This document shows positions 38,022 to 49,390 of a DNA stretch of 64,000 bases, piece after piece. Origin of the DNA: Cherax quadricarinatus (taxonomy: Eukaryota; Arthropoda; Malacostraca; Decapoda; Parastacidae). The stretch is taken from assembly GCF_038502225.1 (NCBI RefSeq), contig NC_091323.1, forward strand, positions 24,076,845 through 24,140,844. Direction: 5' to 3'. The number at the start of each line of letters is the position of its first letter. The first letter of the stretch is position 1. The notes under the pieces are model-generated. The model worked only from the letters and a program-made list of their open reading frames with translations. It did not search any database and had not been told where the DNA came from. The translations under genes were made by a program, and so were the position numbers.

Positions 38022-38113
38022 TCCATATACCTAACATTCGCTGCCTGACCACGGTCGAGTGAGGTTGTGCGCTGCACCCCTCTGCTGTTTCAGGCGAGCT
38101 ACCTTGTATCAAC

Positions 38114-39283
38114 ATGGCGCTGAGTGTGAGAAGGCGCGTAAATACCATTGGTATTGAGCTGCTTCGTGGGGCGATTTCACCCTCTTCAGTGCAAGTCTTA
38201 CTCCCAACAATCATTAGGGAGACCTATGGAATCCAGGACGATGAGGTGTATGGTGTAGCCCTGAATGGGGCTTATAGAATCTTCGTCAAATTGAATTCCA
38301 CGTCCGTGTATGAGTCTTTGGTGACGAGATTCCAAGACGTGAGTCTTGACGCTACTCCAGCTGTGAAGGTGCGTTTGATCGACGTATCTCGCCACTTTAC
38401 GTGGGTTAAGATACGTAATGTCCCATTTGAGGCAGATGAGGCTGACGTAAGGAGTGTTTTTGAGACATATGGGACCGTACATCTGGCACAAAAGGGCAAG
38501 TGGACGGCAGGTGCTTATATGGGATGTCCGGAGGGTACCTTTTCCCTGAAGATGACTCTGAGACATCCCATACCGTCTTACGTCGTGTTGGAGGACTTCA
38601 GGACGCAAGTTATGGTATCGTATGCCGGACAGAGACGTACGTGCAGAATATGTGGGGCGTACGACCATATGGCGGCAGAGTGCGTGAAGCTGAGGAGGGC
38701 GCCAGCGCAAACTGGTGAAGCACCAGTTACCAGCGTGATAGCTGTTGAGAGCCCAGTGCGAAAGCAAGGGCCTGGGCGCTTGTGGAGTGAAGAGGTGGAG
38801 GATTCCAAAGAGGAGACTGGCATGTGTGAGGTAAGCTGTGATGTAAAAGGATCTGTTACTACACAAAGGAAAAGTACAGAAGTGCAAGTGCAGGAGGAGG
38901 TGCAGGCTCTAGAGGAAGAGCTTCAGGAAGTGTTAAGGACATTGACACCGCCTGCAGAGGATGTTGTTCCTGAGCTGGTGAGAGGCACGGCGTTGCCTGT
39001 AGAGGAATGTAAGGATAAAAAACATAGCAGGGTTGACGGGCCAACTAGTAAGAGAGAGTTGTCGTCGTGTGCTGTGGAACGGGGCGTGGTGGAGGTTGAG
39101 GTTCATCGTGAGGGAACCTCAGAAGATAACATGGATGTAGAGGGCATCACGAGGAAGAGAGCGGCGGCGTCAGACTCAGATGATGTCCTGACGCCGGCGC
39201 AGAGGTCTGGGAAGAAGGAAGAGCACTGTCGAAGTAGTCATGATAAGAGGCATCGCAAAAAAGGGGGGGGGTTGATGGTGTGA
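38114..39283 (+). CDS. Tx1-like LINE copy 1 ORF1: RRM-like plus CCHC knuckle
   Basis: A 389-residue intact frame starts at ATG 38114. Residues about 92-165 (HFTWVKIRNVPFEADEADV onward) look like an RNA-recognition-type fold with the connector PIPSYVV, followed by a zinc knuckle C177-C190 (CRICGAYDHMAAEC). The rest is charged, acidic and Ser-rich, with a basic C-terminus (KRHRKKGGG). It should coat LINE RNA and help target-primed reverse transcription. The ORF1 of the copy at 53532 has the same layout but has diverged widely in sequence, so the two belong to different subfamilies. Confidence 0.85.
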   Translation: MALSVRRRVNTIGIELLRGAISPSSVQVLLPTIIRETYGIQDDEVYGVALNGAYRIFVKLNSTSVYESLVTRFQDVSLDATPAVKVRLIDVSRHFTWVKIRNVPFEADEADVRSVFETYGTVHLAQKGKWTAGAYMGCPEGTFSLKMTLRHPIPSYVVLEDFRTQVMVSYAGQRRTCRICGAYDHMAAECVKLRRAPAQTGEAPVTSVIAVESPVRKQGPGRLWSEEVEDSKEETGMCEVSCDVKGSVTTQRKSTEVQVQEEVQALEEELQEVLRTLTPPAEDVVPELVRGTALPVEECKDKKHSRVDGPTSKRELSSCAVERGVVEVEVHREGTSEDNMDVEGITRKRAAASDSDDVLTPAQRSGKKEEHCRSSHDKRHRKKGGGLMV

Positions 39284-39369
39284 AGCCTTGTGCTGGCTCT
39301 GGGGCAGGAGGCCCTGGGATGAATGAAGAGAGGAGGAAGGGTTGGAAACTATAAAGAGGCCTTAGGTGT

Positions 39370-42300
39370 ATGACTGTGAACGTCAATGGATTGTGTAATA
39401 GTGTGAAGAAGGAATGGTTTCGAATGTTTCTGTATAAATATAGGGTGGATGTAGTGTTCCTGCAAGAACACAATTTCAAGGAGGGAAGAGTGCTCGAGGT
39501 GGAGGGGTTTCAGGTTATGACTGCCATCTGCACGTCTGAAAGGTGGTGTGGGGATATTGATCAGGGAGGCGAGCCCGTTTGTGTTGCTAAAAAGTGATTG
39601 GGGAGGGGGGGGAAGAATATTGCGCGTGGATGGGTGGTGGATGGGGCAGAGGGTTTCTTTTGTAAGTGTGTATGCACCAGCAGAAAATGATGTGAGGGTA
39701 AAAAGGGATTTTGTATGTGAAGAACTAGTTTTCTTCTTACGTGGGTTACCTACAGTGGCCGTCGTTGGTGGGGACTGGAACTGCGTTATTAGGAGGGCTG
39801 ACGTGGAACCAAAAGGGGCGGGGCACGTGTCGGCGGCCTTGCGAGATCTTTTGAGAGATATTCAGTTGCGGGATGCGGTTGGAGGAGGGGCGTGGGAGGT
39901 AGAACACACTTTTGTAAGACGGGGTTACGCTGCTAGGTTGGATAGGCTGTATATATCTCAAGGGGTTGGGTTGACATTTTTCCGTACAATAGAAGTAGCT
40001 TATTCGGATCATCGGGCGGTAGTAGCAGAGGTGGCGTGGGAGTCACTAGCAGGTATATCTAGGGGTTATTGGAAATTAAATACAAGTGTGTTAGGTGATG
40101 AGGAGGGGATAGAGGGATTTGCAACGCTGTGGGAGGGGTTAAGTGCAGAGATAAATGGGGTAGAGGATGTGGTGATGTGGTGGGATGGTGTGGCTAAAGA
40201 ACGGATTAAGCAATATTACGTAAAGGAAGGGAAACGTATCAATTCTTTAAAATATGGGCTTGCTAACTATTTGGAGGATAGATTACGGGGTTGCTATGCG
40301 AGGGGGGCGGTGGCGGGCAATTATCCCATGGATGATATTATGGCAATTAAAGGGAGACTGCGTGAGGTACAGGATGAGAGGTTCCAAGCGGTGCGGGTAC
40401 AGGCGGGGGTGGAAGAGGTGTTATGGGGCGATAGACCTTCATCGTGCGTATTGCGTAGGCAGAAACAAAGACAGCAGGCAATGACTATTCCATGGTTGGA
40501 GGTTCATGAGTCGATAGGAGGGTACAGGGAGGGGCAGGTCATACAAGCTACGGAAGGAATGGGGGCGTTTGCTGATAAGTGGTATGAGAGGTACTGGCAA
40601 CGAGAAGGGGTAGAGGATGGGGTTTTAGAACAGGTGTGTGGGAGTGTGGTATGTCAGTTGCGTAACAGTGATAGGGAAGCACTGGGTGGGGAAATAACTG
40701 AGGGAGAAATATGGAGGGCTTTAAGTGGAATGCGAAAGGGCAAAGCACCCGGAATTGATGGACTCCCGGCAGAGTTTTATCAGCAGCATTGGGAATTAAT
40801 GAGGCGTTTTTTGGTTAGGTTATTAAATTGCATGAAGGAGAGAGGTGAGCTGGGTGAGAAGCAGGCAACGGCTGTCGTTGTATTGGTACCGAAAGGTAAG
40901 GGGCAGCATACGCTTCGGGATTACCGGGCGATCTCGTTGTTATGCGCAGATTATAAATTGTTTGCGAAGATTTTGGGAAATCGGGTCAAGTGTGTGGTGG
41001 GGCGGGTAGTATCAAAAACTCAGTTTGGTTTGCCAGGGAGGTCCATGGTGGAGGGGCATGGGTTACTTAGGGATTTCGTGGAGGCAAAAGGGGGGGGAGG
41101 GAGGGAGGTTTGGTGGCGCTCGATTGGCAAGGGGCATACGATAGAGTGGATAGGAAAGCATTAAAAGCCATCCTCAGGGGTCAGGGGTTTGGGGATGAAA
41201 TAGTGGGTTGGGTTGAGGCGTTGTATGGAGGTGCAATAGCGAGGGTACAGATTAATGGTCGACTGGGTGAGAAGATTGTAATGGGTAGGGGAATTAGGCA
41301 GGGGTGTCCTATGTCACAATTATTGTTTGCGTGCATACAGGACCCCTTTTATAGATTGGTGGAGCAGCGTATGTGTCACGTAGAGGGACCAGGGTGTGAG
41401 GTTGCGAGGGTTTGGCCAGTTTTAATTGGGTATGTGGATGATACAACTGTTCTGATCAGGGAGGGGATGTCAATGGACACATTAGACGGGGTAGTAAAAA
41501 TGTTCGCAGGGGCAACTGGTATGAGCGTAAATTCAGATAAATCCATGGTTATGGGGTTAGGGGCTTGGGCCGGTAGGGTTGATTGGGGTAGTGCAGTTGT
41601 GGGGAGGCAGGTGAATTCGTTAAAAATTTGCGGTCTGATTTATGCAGACGATCTAACTGTGGCACGCACGGAAAACTCGATTAGGATGGTAGAAAGGATT
41701 CAGGGACGCTTGGGTGCATTGCGACCTTATCATTTGACCCTTGTGCAGCGTGCCATTGCTATTAATATCTTACTGTATAGCAAAGTATGGCACGTGGCAG
41801 CCGTGTTCCCATTAACTGGGCCAGCAATAACGAATATACTTAGGAAGGTTTTTAAATTCTTGTGGGGTTCGAGCTGTGATTGGATTAAAAGGGATGTGGT
41901 AATGTTACCTGTAAGTAAGGGGGGGCTGGGATTGCTGGACTTAAAGCGGAGGGTCAAATGTGACTTCATTAAAAGGGAGGTGATGAGGGAAAGTGTGGGT
42001 GGGGGGGGTTTGGCCAGGATCCATAACAGATTGCAACGGATGTATACAGGAGTTGAGTTGCATGAGTGTGAAACTGTGTTGAGGGCTCTGGCGTGGGATC
42101 GAGAGCCAGCAAAGGTTAAAATAGGTAGGTTGTGTAGATTGTTAGCCGGGAGGGTTGTAGCGCCTGTAGAGGGAATTTTCCCCATGTATGCATGGGGAAG
42201 TATATGGAATAGGTTGAGTAGGATGAGGTTGCAACCTCGTGTTCGGGATGTCATGTATCGTTTTCTGCACGGCATTTTACCGTCGGGTGTGGTTCTACGG

Positions 42301-42705
42301 GATAGACGCGTCGTTGACGGGGGGGAGTGTGGGATATGTGGTGGGGAGGAGTCGGCTTTTCATGTAGTATATTTTTGTGATGGAATGAGGAGTGTCAAGG
42401 GGTGGTTAAGTAGGGTGATAAATAGGATAGGAGGTAAAGGAATTTCTGTATTGAGAGCATTAAGTCTCGACGTGGGGGGTTGGGAGGAAAGTGTAATCAG
42501 AGCTGTGGGATACATTATGGCAGATTATATCTATATAGTGTGGGGATTGCGGGGGAAACAGGTTACTGAGGTGAAGAGGAGGGTGTTAGCGGTAACGTTC
42601 TATAAAACGGTATGTAGAAATAAGGAAATTTATGGGAGGAGGTGGGTGAAGGATTTTTCAGAGGGATATAGGCAACTTACGTTACAGGTTTTATTAGACT
42701 TGTAA
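39370..42705 (+). pseudogene. Tx1-like LINE copy 1 ORF2 (EN/RT), two frame changes
   Basis: Blocks in order: MTVNVNGLCNSVKKEW and FLQEHNF (endonuclease Glu) from 39370, a frame change near 39545, VVGGDWNCV and YSDHRAVVAE (endonuclease Asp, His), a long linker, then the RT with GKAPGIDGLPAEFY, VLVPKGKG, DYRAISLLCADYKLFAKIL and FGLPGRSM. A second frame change falls in a G-rich run (41086-41106). Next come ALDWQGAYDRVDR (Asp), GRGIRQGCPMSQLLFA, GYVDDTTVL (YVDD, residues 108-111 of the last frame), a thumb and a C-terminal Cys-His cluster (CGICGGEESAFHVVYFC). It has no RNase H. The ADYK and PGR blocks place it with L1/Tx1. Two single-base changes, one in a homopolymer, are all that break it. Confidence 0.87.
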
Positions 42706-43959
42706 TATACGAGGGAGGGGAGGGTACGATTGGAAAGTGTTGCTGGGGTAGGGAAGTCATGGGTGAAAACAGGGTCGCCTCCCTGGTAATGGATGACAAC
42801 AAATGTTTGCGTGAGTGTTGGATGAATGATGCGTGAGTGAATATGTGAACCACGGGTGCTGGCACCTGTGGAGCTGGCCAGTTTTTTTTGTGTGACATGG
42901 ACTATACACTATTCATATAGTCCTCCTGTTCCTTCAAGGTAGTAGTGATGATGGATAAGGTATTCAAGGGGGGGGGGGGTTGCCTACATCACTGTGCATA
43001 GCGAGGGTAGGGCAGCATATTGATTGGAAGTGATGGACAGTTGCTTGTCCAGTGTGTTAGTATTATGTGTAGATAATACGCATATTATTGTATGTAGCGA
43101 GATGGGACTACATGCAAGTTGGACTTGTACTATGAGAATTATTCTCTAACGCCTGATATGTGAAGGCTGATTGATCAACTGTGATCCATTCAAATTAGAT
43201 TTATTATTATGTTATCTATGTACATAGCAGTCTTAAGTCATATTATTATGTTGTTATCTATGTACATAGCAGTCTTAAGTCATATGATGTGAGTTGTGTT
43301 TAGGTGCAGTTGTCACAAAAATTTTGTTTTGTTTTGTCTGTGTTAGGGAAGTATGTGGAATTTTTTGCGTGTAGCCGCTACATGGCTGGGGTTTATACTT
43401 TATACCTTTGTATTCTGTGATGTTTTTCATAATATGAAGTTTTATTTATATACTATGTTGCATGAATAGGGTTTACATGCTAAGACTGCACATAAGTTGC
43501 CTTTGAGAGTTGACATTCAATATAGCAACCTTCTTAGAAAATTAAGCTTTTGGGGTTTTCTTTCACCAGGTTGAGGTGTCATTGTGTTAAGTAATGACAT
43601 GTATCCCATTTCATTGTTATTAATATTTTGTGTCTAAGATGTTACTGCATCACTCATGATAGTGTAATTCCTATGTATCCTTTAATGTTAAGTTAAGATG
43701 CAGTCAGGTTGGTGATGGTTATATTTGCGAGAGGGGAGAGGGGTGAACTTGTGTCAAAGGTTTCAGCCTTCACAGGTATATGACTGGTATAACTGGGTGT
43801 ACATGGTGTGTGGTATTAGGTTGTCAGAACACTTCGTCTGTTGTAAGCATTTTTGTAAGGGTGAATTGGGAATTTGTGATTTAACTCATTATGTGTACCT
43901 TTTAATATAATTTCCACCTTGTATTGTAATGTTTTAAATAAAATATAAAAAAAAAAAAA
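42706..43959 (+). other. Tx1-like LINE copy 1 3' UTR
   Basis: Non-coding, with a tandem duplication near 43200-43285 (TTATCTATGTACATAGCAGT twice). It ends in TTTAAATAAAATATAAAAAA, whose AATAAA can serve as poly(A) signal. Confidence 0.8.
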
Positions 43960-43971
43960 CTTCCACATTGA

Positions 43972-44186
43972 ACAAATGTGACACCACCTATGACTGCTGC
44001 ACCTCTCCTGCCATACGGTTTATAAGTTGCTTCTCCGCTCATATGCCGTATTCTACTCAAGATTGATGGACTGAACACATCGACTCAAGGTTGAGGGACT
44101 GATTACCTCATTCTCCTCCTGTTCTTCAAGTTTCTCCTACGTATGGACTGATGAAGCCACTGTGTGGCACATGTGTCTAATTTATC
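43972..44186. mobile_element. Hammerhead foldback insertion 6, right part
   Basis: It continues the unit cut at 38021: ACAAATGTGACACCACCTAT, GGTTTATAAG and ACTCAAGATTGATGGAC. The plus hammerhead at 44142 (GGACTGATGAAGCCACTGTG) is truncated: TGTGTGGC joins directly to ACATGTGTCTAATTTATC, removing GAAAC, the cleavage site and stem I. The right target duplication is AAAATGCTTGTT at 44187-44198. Confidence 0.87.
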
Positions 44187-44198
44187 AAAATGCTTGTT

Positions 44199-44775
44199 GG
44201 AAATAGTCCAAAGAAAATCCAACTCGTACACCTTTTTTTTTTTTTTTACCAAGTGTGAAAATGCAGACATAAAGTACTCATCTTTACTTCATTTTATTAC
44301 TGTCGGGTAATTATACAAAAATGTTAAAATACATTATTCGAACTTACCCTAACTAAAATAACATTAAAATAATAAAATTTCAATTAAACAAATGTAATTC
44401 GTGTGAAACTGGCTGCCCCAATTACACAACAGGTGAACCAGAATAACAAACGCTAGCAAACAGTTAATCCCGGTGCACTGTGGGAAGGTATGACAAGTGA
44501 CGCAGTTGAATTCAAGCTGTTATGGTGGGCAGGAGCTTACTATTAGGCGCACTCTTGAACCGTCGCTTATTCCTCATCTGATGTCTGGAAAATTGTTAAC
44601 CTCGTCGATAGTTGCTAGTGTCAGGAAAATGCACACATTTAGCAATGAATGATTATAATCTGGGGGAAAAATTCTAGTTTTAACTGCTGGTAGTAGCAGC
44701 ACACATTAGTGACTGACATAACGGTTAAATAGATAAACTAAGGACGACGTAAGTCTCAAAACTGAAGAATTCAAA
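44199..44775 (+). other. Upstream region of gene C
   Basis: AT-rich sequence, possibly including the gene C promoter and leader. No convincing TATA box, repeat or reading frame is seen. Confidence 0.45.
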
Positions 44776-44990
44776 ATGAGTAACGGAAATTGCACTAGCA
44801 GAGAAGCTACCGGACACGAAGACAACTTTCATGAAGACAAAGTCAACCCCTGCCTTCCCATTGTGGATACTAAGAACCTGCTCAAATCCGTGAACATACA
44901 GGAAGACTTTTGGCGCGCGATTGTGATTTTCTTTGTGTTCCTGAGCCTTGGTCTTTTGTTCTCCTACCTCTATATTGCAAAAAAGTGCAA
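44776..44990 (+). CDS. Gene C exon 1: N-terminus and membrane segment
   Basis: ATG at 44776 (TCAAAATGA context) starts a hydrophilic 45-residue part with an NCT glycosylation sequon and several acidic residues (EATGHEDNFHED). It is followed by one membrane segment, about residues 47-69 (AIVIFFVFLSLGLLFSYLYIA), and a basic stop-transfer KKCK. The most likely donor is GTATTT at 44991 (phase 2), with an alternative at 44985. Reading through without splicing gives only 10 more residues. The layout (short exterior, one membrane span, second exon intracellular) parallels gene B, but the sequences are not similar. Family not recognised. Confidence 0.55.
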
Positions 44991-45039
44991 GTATTTCTTC
45001 CGACTTCCACATTCAACATTATAATTTCATTTTGAGATA

Positions 45040-45535
45040 AGTGGTCGAGAAAATCGACACGTTGTAGAATGAGACATTTGTACAACATATAGGTATCTTT
45101 TCATTTAACTTTTCGCCACACAGTGGCTTAATTAGTCCAGTACAAAGAAGAACGGTGTAAGGAGAAGAGTTAGATTTACTCAGTCCCTCAGCCAAAATTC
45201 ATGGACTGGACACATCGATTCCAGGCTGAAGGACTGATAACCTCAAACTACTACTCCTTAAATAACAAAAAAGCACAATACCGTGACAGGAACGATACAC
45301 AAATAACTCGCACATAGAGAGGAGCTTACGACGACGTTTCGGTCCGACTTTGACCATTTACAAAGTCGCACAATGGTCGAAGTCGGACCGAAGCGTCGTC
45401 GTAAGCTCCTCTTCTGTGCGGGTTATTTGTGTATCCCTCTCCTTACACCGCTCTTTGTGGTGGACTGATAGTCACTGTGGCGTAACGTTAACTCAGATTC
45501 CCACGTGTTGCATAAGTGTCTCATTCTTCACCCTA
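45040..45535. mobile_element. Hammerhead-type foldbacks (two families) in gene C intron
   Basis: The outer unit has inverse ends GTAGAATGAGACATTTGTAC and its partner near 45500-45530, with degraded cores (minus near 45110: CTTTTCGCCACACAGTGGCTTAATTAG; plus near 45466: GGACTGATAGTCACTGTGG). Nested within it, 45300-45440 is a second palindrome with GACGACGTTTCGGTCCGACT and the inverse AGTCGGACCGAAGCGTCGTC centred near 45365. No intact ribozyme is seen. Confidence 0.7.
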
Positions 45536-45699
45536 ATTTTATAAATTTACGTGCATTATGGAACTTGATAATTCCCCAGGACTTTTAAAAACTAAATGAG
45601 AATATTAATGTATTACAGCGTCTTTAATGCTTTTGTCACTACCACTGGCATCCATACTTCATCAATTCAGTGAACTTTTATATCATTTCTTCCAGACAG

Positions 45700-45928
45700 A
45701 AAGTGTTGGTGGCTCGCCACTTGGTTCTGGGAGTGGCGTCAGCAGGTAACCGAACGTAACAGGAGCGATCTGCAGCATTCTTCCCAAGATAACTTTTCCC
45801 TCGTAGGATCTTCTCGCCAGGCTTCGCTTTCTACGCCAGACTCTGTGTTTGAGGAGTTTGATTTTGGATCACCGGCAACTACACATTCTTCACTTCCTCG
45901 GGTAGCAGACAGAGGCTGTTCATTCTGA
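45700..45928 (+). CDS. Gene C exon 2: Trp-rich and Ser-rich cytoplasmic tail
   Basis: An acceptor at TTCTTCCAGACAG (ending 45699) gives a frame that joins exon 1 at 44990 and is open to TGA at 45926, for a 147-residue product. The tail begins with a striking aromatic stretch right after the membrane (KCWWLATWFWEWRQQ), then a Ser/Gln-rich part (SSQDNFSLVGSSRQASLS) and an acidic Phe cluster (DSVFEEFDFGS). The open frame, biased composition and splice sites support coding. The exact acceptor is uncertain, since CCAG at 45695 is an alternative that would shift the frame to an early stop. Function unknown. Confidence 0.5.
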
Positions 45929-47990
45929 CAATAGTTTTCGTCACTGTTATAAATTTGTCAAGGTCTATCATTGAATGATCAGCAAGAACGTGAATACATT
46001 TAGGTGTCAGTATCATTCTACTGCCATTTAGAGCATAAGGTATGGAGTGCTGTTCCAATTCTTTACGATCAACGCCGAAAGAATCGGTAACGTGTATCTC
46101 AGTGCAACATATTAATTAAGTGTTAAAATACTATTGCCATTTCTTCAACTGAAGTATATAATAAAAACAATTATATCGCGATGTAAGTGATTTAACCGTA
46201 GGTTACATAATGCCCAGCATCCTCGTATAAATGAACCTTCCTGAGTGTGCTGTAGACCTGACCTATACGGATTTAGCTTTTATGAATGATGGAGAGTTTA
46301 CCAACTATCCATTGCAAAGTTAGACCTTGAAAATAATAGGCGGAGACCAACACCAGAGTGAGAGAAACTCTGGCCACCGCAACACAGTTCACTCAGGGGT
46401 CATTGATACTGGTGAAGTTCATGCGAGTAGCTGAACTTGGCCCTTCGTTCGTTGGATCGAATTCGATCGTGTCTCCTTTCCCAGACGATGTATGACCCCT
46501 ACGGGTCTAGCGCCTTCCCATAAATAAATAGATTTACTTAAATATGCATGAAGGTCACAGCGTAAGAAGTATATCTATAAATTTGGATGGAATTTTCTTG
46601 CATAGATGCTGGTGACTGCCTCTTGATCCAAAGAACTGGAGCTACTCTCCATTTCCTTGTGACTTCTTCCTAGGCGCTCCATTACCCACTAAGTCGAAAC
46701 TTTGGTTGAAACGAAGTCTCGACCGAAGTAAAGACTTAGAATTAAATCTCCTGACTTAGGTCTACAACGTCGTGATGAGGATCGGGTGTAGGCTGTTGTT
46801 GCAAGCCACAGCAGCCCAGTCGTCGGAGTGCACGATGCCCACCAGCACGCACTATTTCACACAGCCTCAAGGAATTCTACTCGGTCATCACTTGCCCTCA
46901 CTACTGAAAGTCTTTAAGAGTTCATTTATAAACTTGGGGTTTTCTAATATATGAAAATAATTAATACTAAAGTTATTTACAAAACTTTTCTCAAGAATAT
47001 TTTTTATTAGTTAATAAAATTTAAGCTTAAAAGTTACCATACCTATTCAAGCACCATAATTTCAGCTGTGGAAATTGTCATAATAGATCTTTGCTTTTCT
47101 CTAACAATAAAAAAAAAAAAGTATTGTTTAGTTTCACGAAGGATACTGTACTTAACAGAATGTACTATATTTAAAAATAAAACTTTTTTTTTTGTAGACG
47201 TAATTTGTCTAAACTTCTTTGCATAGTTTACACACAATATTCTGCCGAGAAAATAACCTCGAATTAGCTTTTTTACCATCCTCAAGCAGTAACTATACCA
47301 GTCTCGCACAATAACTATGCCAAAGTCCTACAAAGTACACCCAGGTCTCCCAATTGCTACAATTAAAAAAAAAATACTACATATAGGTCACGTTATTAGG
47401 AGAGGTTCACCCCTGGTGGCTTTAGCAGTCCGTGGAATAAAACCACAGGACATAAAGACCAGCGAGTGAGAGAGCATACTTATGCGTGCAGCACACTGAT
47501 TCACCAGGAATGTCCTGAGATGACCCGTTCGAGACTCTAAGGAGATGTCTTTGTGAATCTGCTTCTGATAGCTACAGCGTCTTCTAAGGCGGAAACTGTG
47601 CTGTGGCTGGGATCAGGGTCTCCCTGTGCGTTCCACTGCAAAAGTTTTATACACTACTACAGTGAGCCGAGGCCATCAGCCCCCCCCCCCCATGATTGCC
47701 TCTGAGCTGTGTTTGGTGGTCAGGTATATTTGCTAATAACGCATGAACTTTGTCCATTATGCGTAGGTACGAAGTTTTCATAATGGTTCTGAATATCTTT
47801 GTCTCTAGTCTCAGGTTGCATATGACCTTGGTAAAGGACATCATTTGAGGGTTCAGAAGTAATACTCTCGGCATGGTTTGCAATGTTCTCTTGAACTAGC
47901 ATTCTCTTCACTGGTGGCAAATATGGCGTTGGGGTAGACACGCTGGTGGTAGTCTGGGGCCTGCTGACTGCTCTTATGTGGTGAGTTTGA
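45929..47990 (+). other. Gene C 3' UTR and quiet intergenic DNA
   Basis: A candidate poly(A) signal AATAAA lies at 46160-46165. The rest is AT-rich with A and T homopolymers near 47100-47200 and 47365. The short open frames at 46772, 47043, 47647 and 47720 show no codon structure or recognisable product. A CCCCTACGGGTCTAGCGC stretch near 46495 resembles dispersed repeat ends. Confidence 0.5.
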
Positions 47991-48004
47991 GCAGCGGTGT
48001 CTAG

Positions 48005-49390
48005 GTGAGACCCGCTGAGACGTCACTTTTCTCTAAACTGACGTCTGGTGCTGAGGTGTGTGTAGTCTGTGGTCAGTCAAACAAACGGGCTTCCACATGC
48101 ATAAATTGTCATTTTTGTGGAAATTGGTGTCACGCCCCTTGTGCAGATATCCAAGAACTAGCTACAAGCAGTATTAAAACAGGGAAGTGTTTTTGGGTAT
48201 GCCCAAATGAGATAAATCTGTGGACTAAAATCACAAGGGTATTAAGAGGTCAACATCAAAGCTGCTTTCATAGAAAACCTGGAAGCTTTTTACAACAGAT
48301 GGGAACATAAAAAGTCTGGGCTGAATGGTACTGCCCTTGTTACTGGCCATGTAGTCAAACTGTAAGGCTGGAGATGATGTCCTGGTAGTCAGTAAATGTG
48401 GGGCTGATAGTGCTGTCCTGGGAGACAGTAATGGTGAAGCTGGAGGTGCTGTCCTGGGAGACAGAAATGGTGAAGCTAGAGATGCTGTCCTGGGAGACGG
48501 TAATGGTGAAGCTGGAGATTTTGTCCAGGTAGTCGGGAATTATACGCAGGAAGGAATACATATAAATGACCTCGTAGGGGACAGGAGCCATAGTAGGGAA
48601 ACAAGTGTAGTCAAAGATAAGATAAAACCAATATTGCAAACTAGAAATACCGCAGGAAATAGCAAACAAGAGGACTCCACTAGCAATAGTGAGGATATAT
48701 TACCAAAAACAACTGGTGGGAGCTCCATTGTTAGTGCTAGGGAGGATAGAAGTAAGACAGGGAAACATGCACCAACAGGGAATAGTCACAGAAACCCAAG
48801 GCAAATGGAAACCAAGCCTGTGCACATACTATGCACTCGGTATCTGCTGGCATGGGAAATCTGGAAAAACAGATGGGACGTGCAACTATGACCACCCTAG
48901 AAAATGCCATGCCCATATGACAACAGGAAAATGCAAACTCCCTTCCTGTAAGCTTTTTCACCCTGAACTGTGTACCTCTTCAGTACAGGAAAGACTGTGC
49001 TATAACTTAAATTGCCAGGCATACCATCTAAAGGGGACAAAAAGATACAAAACATCCAGGCCATGGGAAAACCTGGGTAGCCACAGCCACTCAAGAGGGA
49101 GAGGTTTTTTAGTGCCAGGAAGGGAAAAAAATGGCAGGAAATGGCAGAAATCGTACACCAAATCCAGTCATTCCTGGAGGGGAACCACAGTCGATGGCCT
49201 CCACTCCAAACCAACAGATACAGATACTAATGCCGGAAAAAAAATCCCCCCCCAGTACCAACAATACCACCAGTCCGATAACATTCTTCTTGGCAAATAT
49301 ACAGGGTCTAAAGCCAGCAACAAACAACAAAATACCTTTCATCCGTGGACTGCTTGCAGAGGCAAAGGCAATGTTCGCGGCTTTCACTGA
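48005..49390 (+). pseudogene. LINE family B ORF1: PHD finger, repeats and CCCH fingers
   Basis: Three segments are readable, in shifting frames. Segment 1 (about 48050-48215) is a PHD-type zinc finger, CVVCGQSNK...CINCHFCGNWCHAPC and a further CP pair near WVCPN. Segment 2 (48395-48530) has a 36-bp repeat, about four units, encoding AVLGDSNGEAGG-like dodecamers. Segment 3 (about 48815-49035) holds three CCCH-like fingers: CTYYALGICWHGKSG...CNYDH, CHAHMTTGKCKLPSCKLFH and CTSSVQERLCYNLNCQAYH. A basic, Ser/Gly/Arg-rich end follows. PHD fingers read histone tails and CCCH fingers bind RNA, so the protein may link LINE RNA to chromatin (inference). Frame changes near 48310-48360 and 48820 break it. 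Confidence 0.75.
48395..48540 (+). repeat. 36-bp tandem repeat in LINE family B ORF1
   Basis: Four imperfect copies of GCTGTCCTGGGAGACAGTAA plus TGGTGAAGCTGGAGGT. The length is a multiple of three, so it codes for a dodecapeptide repeat. Confidence 0.88.

Larger units (their letters stand above)
38022..43959 (+). mobile_element. Tx1-like LINE copy 1, full-length insertion
   Basis: CTTCCACATTGA flanks it at 38010-38021 and 43960-43971, and the interrupted hammerhead foldback reads continuously without it. It has a short 5' UTR starting near the motif CGCTGCCTGACCACGGT (shared with the copy at 53406), ORF1, ORF2, a 1.25-kb 3' UTR, and a 3' end of TTTAAATAAAATATAAAA with a short poly(A). Confidence 0.9.

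Noticed and set aside
47647..47941. Minus-strand open frames before LINE family B
   Set aside because: Overlapping frames without domain or codon structure, one beginning next to a C run. They could be part of the LINE 5' region read backwards.
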